Source: Rhizocola hellebori (GTDB lineage: Bacteria > Actinomycetota > Actinomycetes > Mycobacteriales > Micromonosporaceae). Taken from it: a stretch of 64,000 nt of DNA. The position numbers and the translations under genes were made by a program. The notes under the pieces are model-generated. The model did no database searches. It was not told the DNA's origin and saw only the letters and a list, made by a program, of their open reading frames with translations. The DNA lies in contig NZ_BONY01000012.1 in the NCBI RefSeq assembly GCF_016862955.1, positions 123,187 to 187,186 on the forward strand. Reading direction: 5' to 3'. Positions 45,534 through 54,109 of the stretch are shown here, in pieces (the stretch's first letter is position 1; every line of letters starts with the position of its first letter).

Positions 45534-46465
45534 CGCCCGGCCCCGATCTGGTAACCGTACGAGCGCAGCAACGGCGCGCACACGGCGCCGACGAGGGCAC
45601 GCTGGCGCGGCGGGAGGGCCTTGCGCCAGGCCTCATCCGGGCGCAGCTCGACCTGGCCGGTGCGAAAGCGCATCGGGTTGCCCGCGGCGCTGTGCGACTG
45701 TCCGAGGTGGACAGACCCGGTGCCGAGGAACTCCAGCGATTGCGTCGAGGTGTCCATGCCTACGAAAGCGGCCACCTTGTTCACGACGCCGCGCGGATCG
45801 GCGAGGAAGTCCTCATATCGCACCCGCCGCACGGCCACACCACGCTGGCGCAGCAAGCCGAAGGCGGCGTTGTGCGCGTTCCAGAGCACAGCGCTGCGCG
45901 CGGGCGTGTAACGCGTCATCTCCTCGCGTCCGTCGGTCTCCGGCCGCGACACCTTCTTGGTCCACGAATAGGCGACGCCGCGCGGATCCCGTACCACATG
46001 AAGAACCCGAAGATCGATCTCGGCGCAGTGTCTGAGGCAGTGCGCCAAGGCGCTGTGCTTCGAGGAGTCGATGACGACGTTCGCGCCCGCCACGGAAGCC
46101 GCGGCTTCGTAGACCTTCGCGTAGTACTCGGCGTATTCCACGACGAGCGCCGAGAAGTCGCGCCGCCGCGCGGTGGCCAGCACCGGGATGTGGCGGGTGC
46201 GCTCGACGAGTTCCTGCAGCGCGAGAATCCGGTGCACGTCAACGCGATGCCAGCCGCCGAAGGCTTTCGCGCCGACCGCGTGCCAGAATTCGCAGTCGCT
46301 GAAACCTGCCCCACACCCGCAGCGCTCGTTGTCGCGAATGTCGCGCTGCCACAGATGCACGACCTCTCCCAGCGCGCAGATGCCAGGCAACTCGCCCAGC
46401 ACCCGCTCAATCAGGGTGGTACCGCTTCGCCCTAGCCCACCAACATAGAGAACCCGTGTCGTCAC
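45530..46465 (-). CDS. Sulfotransferase (PAPS-dependent family), first copy
   Basis: In this 311-aa protein the 5'-phosphosulfate loop is YVGGLGRSGTTLIERVLGEL. The 3'-phosphate motif is VVRDPRGVAYSW. DSSKHSALAHCLR is typical of bacterial carbohydrate sulfotransferases. The GTG at 46465 is the first plausible start and has no ribosome site; a TACAAT 4 nt upstream could make the message leaderless. It would transfer sulfate from PAPS to a sugar hydroxyl. It pairs with the PAPS-forming gene at 58015-59553 and the second sulfotransferase. Confidence 0.88.
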   Translation of the reverse strand: MTTRVLYVGGLGRSGTTLIERVLGELPGICALGEVVHLWQRDIRDNERCGCGAGFSDCEFWHAVGAKAFGGWHRVDVHRILALQELVERTRHIPVLATARRRDFSALVVEYAEYYAKVYEAAASVAGANVVIDSSKHSALAHCLRHCAEIDLRVLHVVRDPRGVAYSWTKKVSRPETDGREEMTRYTPARSAVLWNAHNAAFGLLRQRGVAVRRVRYEDFLADPRGVVNKVAAFVGMDTSTQSLEFLGTGSVHLGQSHSAAGNPMRFRTGQVELRPDEAWRKALPPRQRALVGAVCAPLLRSYGYQIGAGR

Positions 46466-46501
46466 GCTGATTGTAACGATTCGTCGGTAAAGTCCGTTTT
46501 T

Positions 46502-47326
46502 GTGACTTTTGCGGGGACGGTTTATGGACGCCGCGTGCGCATCGGTGGCGAATGGTTTGACTGTGTCACCGAGGAAACCGTTGCCGATCGAGTCATCAGC
46601 GCCCTGGCCGCCGGGCGGGGCGGGCGCATCATCACCCCGAACGTGGACATCCTGCGGCTGGCGGCCGGCCACAGCCGGATAGCGGCCGAGGTTCGGGGTT
46701 TCTTCGCCGACGCCAGCCTCGTGGTGGCCGACGGCATGCCGCTGGTGTGGGCCAGCCGGATCGCCGGAACTCCCTTGCCCGAAAGGGTTACCGGCTCCGG
46801 CCTGATCTGGACCGTCAGCGCCGCCCTCGGCCGCGCCCGGCGCTGCGCCTACGTTCTTGGCGGCAAACCCGTTCCGCTTCCGCGAGGCGACCTCGCCCAC
46901 GGCCCGGACGGCAGCGAGCTCGCCGCCGCCGCCCTCGCCTCCTCCTGCCCGGGACTGGAAATCGCGGGACATCACGCGCCCGCCTTCGGTTTCGACCGCG
47001 ACCCGGCCACCTACGCCGAGGTCATCAGCGAGGTGGCCGACGCCAAACCCGACTTCGTCTTTGTCGGCCTTGGCTTTCCCCGGCAGGAGCGGGTCATCTC
47101 CGATCTGCGCGCGGAACTGCCCGAAACCTGGTTCCTCGGCTGCGGCGCGGCGGTCGGCTTCGTCGCCGGGCAAACCCGCCGCGCCCCCTTCTGGATGCAG
47201 CGTTCAGGCCTCGAATGGGCCCACCGCCTGGCCCAGGAACCAGGCCGCCTAGCGGGCCGCTACCTGGCCCACGACGCCCCCTACGCCATGAAGCTCCTAG
47301 CCACCGCCGCCGCCCGCCGCCTCTAG
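46502..47326 (+). CDS. WecG/TagA/CpsF-family glycosyltransferase
   Basis: This 274-aa protein has the family motifs RIITPNVDILRLA, LVVADGMPLVWASR, LPERVTGSGLI, DFVFVGLGFPRQERVI and GCGAAVGFVAGQTRRAP. Members transfer ManNAc-type sugars to undecaprenyl-linked acceptors in exopolysaccharide or teichoic-acid synthesis. It starts at GTG 46502, divergent from the sulfotransferase gene with only 36 bp between, so the promoters overlap. Confidence 0.92.
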   Translation: MTFAGTVYGRRVRIGGEWFDCVTEETVADRVISALAAGRGGRIITPNVDILRLAAGHSRIAAEVRGFFADASLVVADGMPLVWASRIAGTPLPERVTGSGLIWTVSAALGRARRCAYVLGGKPVPLPRGDLAHGPDGSELAAAALASSCPGLEIAGHHAPAFGFDRDPATYAEVISEVADAKPDFVFVGLGFPRQERVISDLRAELPETWFLGCGAAVGFVAGQTRRAPFWMQRSGLEWAHRLAQEPGRLAGRYLAHDAPYAMKLLATAAARRL

Positions 47327-47372
47327 CCCGCCGCCTCTAGCCCGCCGCCGCGCGGCGCGTCCCCGCCGCCCT

Positions 47373-47459
47373 CGCCCGCCGCCGCGCCGCGCCCCCCGCC
47401 GCGCCGCGCCCCCCGCCGCGCCGCGCCCCCCGCCGCGCCGCGCCCGCGGCCGCGCCGCG
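47373..47459. repeat. 87-bp A/T-free block with a 17-bp minisatellite
   Basis: Every base from 47373 to 47459 is G or C. Within it a 17-bp unit beginning GCCGCGCCGCG repeats three full times and one partial time (47381-47445). It lies between convergent genes and has no coding support. Confidence 0.9.
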
Positions 47460-47494
47460 TGTCCCCGCCGCCCCGCCCCGCCGCACCGCGTGGG

Positions 47495-48448
47495 TTAGCG
47501 GGTGTGGAAGTGGGGGTCGTGGGCGGTTTCTATGAAGGCGGCTAGCGCGGGTTGGTCGTCGCTCAGGGCGAACTCGCCGTGATCGGTGCGGTCTTCCGGG
47601 TTGGACTCGAAATAGAGGACCGCTTTGATTTGCGGGTTGGCGCGGAAGACCTGAGCCGCGTCGGTGAGCCAGGCGGCGCGTTTGGCGGAGGGCCAGGCGC
47701 GGGCTACGCCGTATTCGCCGATCATTATGGGTTTGGGCCGGGTGGATGCCCAGTGGAGAAAGGGTTCCAGAAGCTGGGCCATGGGGCGCAACGTGCTTCC
47801 GGAGTAGACGTCCACGCAGGTCCAGTCGACGGTGTCGTCGCCGGGATAGTAGGCGGCCGCGCGCTGCGCCGCGAAGCCTTCGGCGGTGGGGCAGAACACC
47901 CAGGAGACGTTAGTGGCCCGCTCCTGGGCGAAAATCTGGCGAACGTAGCGCCACGCTTGGTGGTAGCGCTCGGGTGTGCCGACCGAGGAGGCCAGGTTGG
48001 GGCGGTCCATCTCCCAGCGCAGGCGCAGCAGGATCGGCGCGTGAAGCGAGCGGATCTGCTGGGCGTGCTCGCGGATCTCCTTGTCTACCAAGCCCGCGAG
48101 GATGTCCTCGCTCGAGGTTCCGGCCCAGCTGATCATGAGGGTGGATCCGGTACCCAGAAAATGCAGATCTGATTCTGTGCCAATGGGTTCGTGGAGACGA
48201 CGGTAGGTGTTGACGATGTCGAGCCGTCGGCCGAGCGCGGTCTCGAAGCGGGAGACGGCGTCGAGCCGGCCGGGCTGGGAGTAGCTTTCGGGTTTGACCC
48301 AGGCCCCGAAGAGCGCGCCTTGCCTGGGCACGGCCACCGGGCCGGACGAGGCGCTGCCGGTGGCGATGGGCGGGGAGGGCGCGACGTCGGGCGAGCAGGC
48401 CGACAACGCCAGAACCGTTGCCACCACAAGGATGCGCAGCGTGGTCAC
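47495..48448 (-). CDS. GH26-like glycoside hydrolase lipoprotein
   Basis: This 317-aa protein starts at GTG 48448, overlapping the methyltransferase stop by 4 bp (GTGA). Signal and lipobox are MTTLRILVVATVLALSAC. The catalytic domain is a TIM-barrel type of GH26: the probable acid/base Glu is in LRLRWEMDRPN and the nucleophile Glu in MIGEYGVAR. It is a paralogue of the C-terminal domain of the protein at 55845-57953. Last gene of the seven-gene operon, it may trim the exported polysaccharide. Confidence 0.8.
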   Translation of the reverse strand: MTTLRILVVATVLALSACSPDVAPSPPIATGSASSGPVAVPRQGALFGAWVKPESYSQPGRLDAVSRFETALGRRLDIVNTYRRLHEPIGTESDLHFLGTGSTLMISWAGTSSEDILAGLVDKEIREHAQQIRSLHAPILLRLRWEMDRPNLASSVGTPERYHQAWRYVRQIFAQERATNVSWVFCPTAEGFAAQRAAAYYPGDDTVDWTCVDVYSGSTLRPMAQLLEPFLHWASTRPKPIMIGEYGVARAWPSAKRAAWLTDAAQVFRANPQIKAVLYFESNPEDRTDHGEFALSDDQPALAAFIETAHDPHFHTR

Positions 48449-49188
48449 TTCGTGCGCCGGGCGACGTAGAGGACATTGACCGCCCAGCGCGACAGCCACC
48501 CGGTTCGGGCGCACAGGTCGTCGGTGACCTGAGCCAGCGGGCGCAGCCATCGGTTGCCGTACCAGCCGCGGCTGAACAGGGCGAAGCCGCGCCGCTCGAC
48601 CACGGTGAAGCCGTGCCGGTCGAGCAGCTCGGCGATCTCGACATGGTCCAGCTCGGCGAACCAGGGCGAGCCGGCGTGCCGCTGGTGGCGCAGATGCCGC
48701 ACCGATTGGCGGTTGCCATGGTTCTCGACGACCAGCAGGCCCGCGTCATAGTTGCGAAGCGCCTTGGCCGCGAAGTCGATCGCCCGCTCCCGCACCTCGT
48801 CCTCGACGTTGAGCAGCAGCCGGAAGACGGTCACCAGCGCGGGTGGATCGGTGCCGATCGGCTCGGGGGTTTCCCCGGAGGCGGAAACCAGGTGCAGATC
48901 GGCGAAGGAGCCGAGCTCGCCCGCCTTGGCCAGCATGGGTTCCGAGGTGTCGTAGCCATGCGCCGACCGGACCAGGCCGTGCAGGATCCGGATCGCGCGG
49001 CCGGTGCCACAGGCGAAGTCGTGCTGAACCGGGCGGCGGTAGGGAAAGGCCCGCTTCACCAGGCCGCGCAGGTACCTGCGCTGGCGCTTGTTGATGGCCC
49101 AGGCATAGCTGTCCGGAGCGAAGACGACATGCTCATACTTCGCGACCGTCGCCTCATGCTGGAATATCTCGGTGTAGTCAGCGCGCAC
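48445..49188 (-). CDS. Class-I SAM-dependent methyltransferase
   Basis: This 247-aa protein has SAM motif I as FACGTGRAIRIL (about 58-69), an acidic residue in HGYDTSEPML, and motif IV ALVTVFRLLLNVED. It could O-methylate a polysaccharide unit or its lipid carrier. GTG 49188 overlaps the flippase gene by 11 bp, and its own stop overlaps the hydrolase gene. Confidence 0.85.
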   Translation of the reverse strand: MRADYTEIFQHEATVAKYEHVVFAPDSYAWAINKRQRRYLRGLVKRAFPYRRPVQHDFACGTGRAIRILHGLVRSAHGYDTSEPMLAKAGELGSFADLHLVSASGETPEPIGTDPPALVTVFRLLLNVEDEVRERAIDFAAKALRNYDAGLLVVENHGNRQSVRHLRHQRHAGSPWFAELDHVEIAELLDRHGFTVVERRGFALFSRGWYGNRWLRPLAQVTDDLCARTGWLSRWAVNVLYVARRTK

Positions 49189-50677
49189 CAGACCTCCATC
49201 TGCGACTCATGCCCTCGACCACCAGCGCCAGCTCCAGACGGGAGTAGAGCAGCCGCAGGCCGATCGCATAGACGGTCAGACCCACCAGTGGCCCGGCCGC
49301 GGCGCTGATCGGGCGGGTCAGCCAAGGCACCGCCCCAAAACTGAGCAGTGCCAACGCCATGGCATAACGAGTGGGGGGCCCGAAGGGGTGCAGCCGCAGC
49401 GAGAACCCGAGCTGGGCCAGCGGCAGCAGGTTGTTGGTGACGACGGCCGCGGCCAGCCCGATGGCGGCCCCGAAGGCGCCCAGACGCGGGATCGCATAGA
49501 GGTCGATGCTCACCATGACCACCAGGGCCAGCACGACGTTCATCAGATTCCAGGTGGTTCGCCCGGCCATGGACAGCACGATGTCGACCATCCCGCAGCC
49601 GGTGGCGATGAGCATGGCCACGGCCAGCACCCGCACCGCGGAGACCGCCGACAGGTAGGAGGGCCCGAACACGCTCAGGTAAAAGTCGGCGTAGAGCAGG
49701 ACCAGTAGGTGCAGCGGCCAGCTGATGAGCACGAGCCAAGCCGTCGCCATCTGATAGAGCCGGTTGGCCCCGGCCCGATCGCCGAGCGACAACAGCTCGG
49801 CCAGGCGTGGCTGTACCGCTTGCGAGATGGCGCCGTTGGCCAGCTGCCCCACCACGATGAAGCGTCCGGCCACCGCGTAGGCAGCGGCCGGAACCAGGCC
49901 CGCCAAGGAGGCCACCAGCAACACATCGACGCGCTGCAGCGCGGTCTGCGCCCCGCTGGCGAGCGCACGCGGCGCGGTGAACCTCCAAAACGCACTGCCG
50001 AGGCCGGGCTCGTGAGCGGGTGTGGCCGTGGTCTTGCGCCAGATGAGGATGCCGGCGCAGACGAAGACGGGCACATAGGGCAGGGCCCACGCCACGGTCC
50101 AGACATCCGGCGGCGTGTGCGCGCCGATAAGCAGGGCTAGCCCGGCGAGCAGGCCGATGCCGAGCAGCTGCGTGCCCGGCTTGACGATCTTGTCGAGGAT
50201 CACGGTGGGGCGCATCATCCGGTAGCCACGGGTGGCGGCCAGCATCGACTCGGCCAGCGCGGCGATCGGCAGGAAGATGGTCAGTGAGCGCGGAAACCAA
50301 TGCGGCGCACCGAACCACAGCGTCGCCGCGAGCACGGTCGCCAGCACGGCCACCGGGAACAGGCCGATGCGCAAGCATTGCGCGATCAGCTCGGGCCGGC
50401 CCTGCGCACGCAGCCGGGCCGGCCAATAGACCAGCGCCGTCGACGTGCCGAGCCGGGCGATGCTGCTGACGAGAACGAAGGCGGAGGTGGCGGCGAAGAA
50501 TGAGCCGGCCGCAGCCGGGCCGAGCCCGCGCGCCGCGAGCCAGGTGACGCCGACCCCGGCGGCCCCCGCAACGCCCGCCCCGACCAGGTTGCCCAGACCG
50601 CCCCGGGCCGCGCCGACCAGACCGGCGTCGCCCGCCTTCACCCGTGGCGAAGGCGGCGCGAGGGTTATCTCCGCCAT
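49178..50677 (-). CDS. Wzx-like polysaccharide flippase (MOP superfamily)
   Basis: This 499-aa protein has about 12-14 predicted membrane helices throughout, with short charged loops. Its pattern fits the Polysacc_synt / MOP family that flips undecaprenyl-linked repeat units. The ATG at 50677 (MAEITLAPPSPRVKAG) is preferred over 50698. It overlaps the upstream sulfotransferase gene by 13 bp. It is encoded beside the polymerase and chain-length genes, as Wzx usually is. Confidence 0.85.
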   Translation of the reverse strand: MAEITLAPPSPRVKAGDAGLVGAARGGLGNLVGAGVAGAAGVGVTWLAARGLGPAAAGSFFAATSAFVLVSSIARLGTSTALVYWPARLRAQGRPELIAQCLRIGLFPVAVLATVLAATLWFGAPHWFPRSLTIFLPIAALAESMLAATRGYRMMRPTVILDKIVKPGTQLLGIGLLAGLALLIGAHTPPDVWTVAWALPYVPVFVCAGILIWRKTTATPAHEPGLGSAFWRFTAPRALASGAQTALQRVDVLLVASLAGLVPAAAYAVAGRFIVVGQLANGAISQAVQPRLAELLSLGDRAGANRLYQMATAWLVLISWPLHLLVLLYADFYLSVFGPSYLSAVSAVRVLAVAMLIATGCGMVDIVLSMAGRTTWNLMNVVLALVVMVSIDLYAIPRLGAFGAAIGLAAAVVTNNLLPLAQLGFSLRLHPFGPPTRYAMALALLSFGAVPWLTRPISAAAGPLVGLTVYAIGLRLLYSRLELALVVEGMSRRWRSGAR

Positions 50678-51537
50678 ATGGGGGTACCAGGCAGCCACCG
50701 CTGCAGAGCGGAGTCGTGCGCGGCGAAGTGCGCGGTCAGGTCGGCGCGCACCTGGGGGTCGAGCCGGCGCGAGCGGGGCCGCGCGTTGTGCTGGTCGAAA
50801 TGCGGGTAACCGAGCAAAGGCAGACCGAGGAAGTCGAGCACCGTCTGATAGACGGGTTTCGGGTCGGCGAAGAAGCGTTCGCTCTCCACGACCAGAATCC
50901 GGGCGCGGTCCACGTGCTGGACGAGGTCGTCAAGGTAGGTGGCGTACTCGCCGCGCGACCGGTACCCGTGATGCTGATGCGAGAACGAGTAGGCGTGCGG
51001 GTCGGCGAGGAGGCGTTCCCGTTGCCCGGCAAGGCGAACCGGCTCGAGCTGGAGGGCGCGGGCGAAATCCGGCTCGGTCTCGAAACCTCGGGCCAGCTCG
51101 TGGAGGTATTGCGAATAGGCCCGTTCGACCGGGTCGCGTACCAGGACGATGACCTTCACGCCGGGAAGGTCCCGCGCCATCCGCGCCCCGGCGTGCGGGT
51201 GGTAGAGGTAGTAAGGGCTGGACTCGAAGATCCGCGCCGGTGATCCCAGCTCGCGTTCGATCCGTAAAGCCTTGCGCCGCAACGGGAAGTGTCCCCGGTA
51301 CCAGGCGAGGCTGCGATGATAGTTGGTGTCGAAATAGTGCACGCCCTTGTGCAGTACGGCCTTAAGCACCAACGGATGTGCCGCGATCGCCCGATACAGC
51401 GAGGTGGTGCCGCAGCGCTGGCCACCGCAGATGAGAAAGTCGGGCAGGACGCGCGCGGAAGCCGTGAGCCGTCCCACCGAACGCGAGCCGAAGTGCACCA
51501 CCCGTTTCACCGGCGCGGGAACGGCGTCGGTGTTCAC
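50665..51537 (-). CDS. Sulfotransferase (PAPS-dependent family), second copy
   Basis: This 290-aa protein has PAPS-binding motifs FLICGGQRCGTTSLYRAIAAHP and IVLVRDPVERAYSQYLH. The GVHYFDTNYHRSLAWYRGHFP segment is typical of heparan/chondroitin-type and Stf0-like bacterial sulfotransferases. GTG 51537 overlaps the upstream gene by 4 bp. It is distinct in sequence from the copy at 45530-46465, so two different positions may be sulfated. Confidence 0.92.
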   Translation of the reverse strand: MNTDAVPAPVKRVVHFGSRSVGRLTASARVLPDFLICGGQRCGTTSLYRAIAAHPLVLKAVLHKGVHYFDTNYHRSLAWYRGHFPLRRKALRIERELGSPARIFESSPYYLYHPHAGARMARDLPGVKVIVLVRDPVERAYSQYLHELARGFETEPDFARALQLEPVRLAGQRERLLADPHAYSFSHQHHGYRSRGEYATYLDDLVQHVDRARILVVESERFFADPKPVYQTVLDFLGLPLLGYPHFDQHNARPRSRRLDPQVRADLTAHFAAHDSALQRWLPGTPIWRR

Positions 51538-52766
51538 AGCCGGCCCACCCGCTCCACAAGCACGGGTAGCAGCCAGGTGCCGAGCACCCCCAACCGGGCG
51601 CCCGACTCGGCCTGCCGGTCGGTGAGATAGCGCGCGGCGAGGTCGACGAGGTAGAGCAATGCGGTGATTTCGGCGCTGTCCGGTACCACGGAAAAATGCG
51701 AAAGCAAACCTCCGGCATTGCGCACAGTCTGTTCGACGGCTTCGCGCGGCTCGACTCCGGTCTGCAACCGCTTCTGCAGGTCGTGGTGCAACGCGTCGAA
51801 ACCGAGCGGGACGCCGGTGGTGAAGCGTTCCCAATCCCAGACGAGCAATGCGTCGGCGACATTGGCCATGTTCCACGGCGCCCAGTCGCCGTGCCAGGCC
51901 CCGTAGCGCAGGCCAAGGTCGGAGCAGTGCTCGACGAGCCGGCGGGCGGCGTTGTCCAGCGCGACGCCGTCCTCGTGGTCGGTGAGCTGGGCCAGGCGGG
52001 AGCGCAGGTCGGCCCAATAGGGACTGGTGGCGAGCCAGCCCTGGGTGGTCCCGCAGGCGCTGGCGACCTCGAGCATGGCCTCGACCAGGCGTCGTGAGGT
52101 CAGCGGCTCGCGCGGTTGCCAGATCGGCAGTGGTGATTGGACAAGCACCTGGTGTCCCCGCCACTGGCCCGCGTGAAGCACCGAGGGCACGGTCACCGTG
52201 GTGAGCTTGACGTGGGAGAGCGCGGTGAGCGCGGCGGTTTCGGCGCGTACCAGGCGGCGGGTCAGCGGCCCGGTGCCCAGCTTGGCGAAGCCGATGGTTT
52301 TTCCGGACGGGTCGAGCAGCTGCAGTACGGGTTTGCGGTTGGCTCTCGCAGGTCCAATGTGGACACTCAAGGACAGCTCGGTACCCAGCGTTTCGCGAAG
52401 GAAATCATCGATGCTGTCACCGCTTTCGCCAAGGCCGGCGCTGAGCCGGACCCGGTCGCGCAGCAGTGCGGGCCAGGTGCCCGAGCGCAGCGCCATCACC
52501 ACCGCGTCCCGCTTGAGCTTGGCCAGGCGGCTCTGCGGCTCGGTGAACCGGCGCACCGCGGCCACGGCTACCCGCCGGGATCCCATCGGGACCAGAAGCT
52601 TCGGACGGCGCGCGTCAGGGATGACGAGATATTCCGCCACCTTCGGCGCGCCCGGGTCATCGGTCGAACACTGTGGGTAGAGCAACGCCAGAACCTCACG
52701 CAGATACTGCCCGCGCAGCTCGGCGTCAGCTGCTGTCAGCTGCGCTGGTGCCGTCTTCAAACTCAT
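51534..52766 (-). CDS. APH-fold (aminoglycoside-phosphotransferase-like) protein
   Basis: This 410-aa protein has a kinase-like C-lobe with the catalytic loop YGAWHGDWAPWNM and the metal motif LLVWDWERF. The N-lobe is long (about 200 residues) and has FAKLGTGPLTRRLVRAE. It probably phosphorylates a small molecule or sugar; resistance is unlikely given its place within the polysaccharide operon. It overlaps both neighbours by 4 bp. Confidence 0.75.
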   Translation of the reverse strand: MSLKTAPAQLTAADAELRGQYLREVLALLYPQCSTDDPGAPKVAEYLVIPDARRPKLLVPMGSRRVAVAAVRRFTEPQSRLAKLKRDAVVMALRSGTWPALLRDRVRLSAGLGESGDSIDDFLRETLGTELSLSVHIGPARANRKPVLQLLDPSGKTIGFAKLGTGPLTRRLVRAETAALTALSHVKLTTVTVPSVLHAGQWRGHQVLVQSPLPIWQPREPLTSRRLVEAMLEVASACGTTQGWLATSPYWADLRSRLAQLTDHEDGVALDNAARRLVEHCSDLGLRYGAWHGDWAPWNMANVADALLVWDWERFTTGVPLGFDALHHDLQKRLQTGVEPREAVEQTVRNAGGLLSHFSVVPDSAEITALLYLVDLAARYLTDRQAESGARLGVLGTWLLPVLVERVGRL

Positions 52767-54109
52767 TTGGTGGGCACTGCCTCTCGCAGGTGGCCGACGT
52801 TGACTTTGAGTTCAACGGGAGCGGGAGGCATGTTGTTGCGCCAAAGCAGCACATACCCGAGAAAGGTGAATGCGAGCGGCGTTACCAGCGAGTTGTACCA
52901 GAGGGACGCCACGAACGAACCGAAGATCGCAGTGGACGCGGCCAACCCGATCGGGCTGGCGTCCCTGCGGAAGCGCCACAGCGCGAAGCCGAAGAAGCCG
53001 AAGTAGGCCAGCGTGCCCACCAGCCCGTGGGCGAACAACAGCTGCCACAGCTGGCCGTTGCCGCCGATGGTGAAGTTGCCGCAGCGCTCGCAGGCCTCGC
53101 TTTCGCCAACCGTGATGGATTGCCGTCCCCCCATGGTGTTGCGGGTGCTGCCGAAACCGAGCACCGGCGACTCGCGCATCCCGTCCAGGGCGCGTTCGGT
53201 GAGAAACATTCGCACCCCGTTGGACTTGCCGTTGTCCAGGCGGCGCTGCACGACATCGCCGAGCGGGGTGGTGGCGGTCGCGACGGCGATGACGATACCG
53301 GTGACCGCGACGAGGAGCAGCGGCTTGAACCTGCCGAGTAGGGCCTGGCGCGCCCCGAGATAGAGCGCGGCGGCGCCCAGCCCGATCCACAGCCCGCGGT
53401 TGAGCGAGTGCACCACCGGAACCAGGGACAGGCCGAGCAGCATCAGAGCCGCGGCCTTGAGCCAGCGTTTGGTGGGGTAGCCGAAGACGGCCACCAGGAA
53501 CCAGCCGACCAGGAGGCAGAAATTGTTGCCCCACGTGTTGGTGTAGCCCCAAGGCGCGGCTGGGCGAGGCTTCGGATCGCCCACCAGATCCATGATCTGA
53601 GCCGCGTAGGGGTGCACCAGCGAGCGCACGAAACCCTTGCCGGTCATGCCTTTGGGCAACAGCATCTCCACCGGCGAGGTCAGCTCGAGGTGCCCGGCGA
53701 AGGTGCCGAGCAGGCCACCGAGCACCGTGACCACGAACAGCCAGCCCAGCACCCCGGCCAGCAGCCGCTGACTGACCCGCCTGGGCGCCACGTTGCCCGC
53801 ATAGATCAGAAGAATGGTCAGCGAGGCATATTGGATCAGCCGGTACCCAACCCCGATGATCCGGTCGTGAAACCCCCCGGCCACGGCGCCGGCCGGCTCA
53901 GCGTTGAGCGCCGCCAGACCCGCGATGAGCACGGCCCCGAACACCAGCCAGATCGAGAAGCCGGGCGGCAGCATCACCTTCCGCCGGGCCGTGGTGTGCT
54001 GGCGCACCAGCGAGACCGCCATCGGCACCGCGGCAATCGGAAAGATCAGCACGCCCAGGCCGAGCACCCACCACAACGGATACAGCGCCAGGAGCGGTAC
54101 CAGAATCAT
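52763..54109 (-). CDS. O-antigen ligase / Wzy-like membrane protein
   Basis: This 448-aa protein has about 11 membrane helices and a long extracytoplasmic loop between about 300 and 350. That loop includes ERALDGMRESPVLGFGSTRN and a conserved GNGQLWQLLFAHGLVG segment typical of the Wzy_C/O-antigen ligase family. It should polymerise or ligate the repeat unit outside the membrane. It sits between the Wzz-like and APH-fold genes with 4-bp overlaps on both sides. Confidence 0.88.
   Translation of the reverse strand: MILVPLLALYPLWWVLGLGVLIFPIAAVPMAVSLVRQHTTARRKVMLPPGFSIWLVFGAVLIAGLAALNAEPAGAVAGGFHDRIIGVGYRLIQYASLTILLIYAGNVAPRRVSQRLLAGVLGWLFVVTVLGGLLGTFAGHLELTSPVEMLLPKGMTGKGFVRSLVHPYAAQIMDLVGDPKPRPAAPWGYTNTWGNNFCLLVGWFLVAVFGYPTKRWLKAAALMLLGLSLVPVVHSLNRGLWIGLGAAALYLGARQALLGRFKPLLLVAVTGIVIAVATATTPLGDVVQRRLDNGKSNGVRMFLTERALDGMRESPVLGFGSTRNTMGGRQSITVGESEACERCGNFTIGGNGQLWQLLFAHGLVGTLAYFGFFGFALWRFRRDASPIGLAASTAIFGSFVASLWYNSLVTPLAFTFLGYVLLWRNNMPPAPVELKVNVGHLREAVPTK

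Noticed and set aside
47373..47459. CRISPR-like array
   Set aside because: Units are contiguous and only 17 bp long, with no spacers and no cas genes nearby.
51534..52766. Aminoglycoside resistance gene
   Set aside because: Only the general kinase fold is shared; the operon context is polysaccharide synthesis and the N-terminal half is unlike resistance enzymes.
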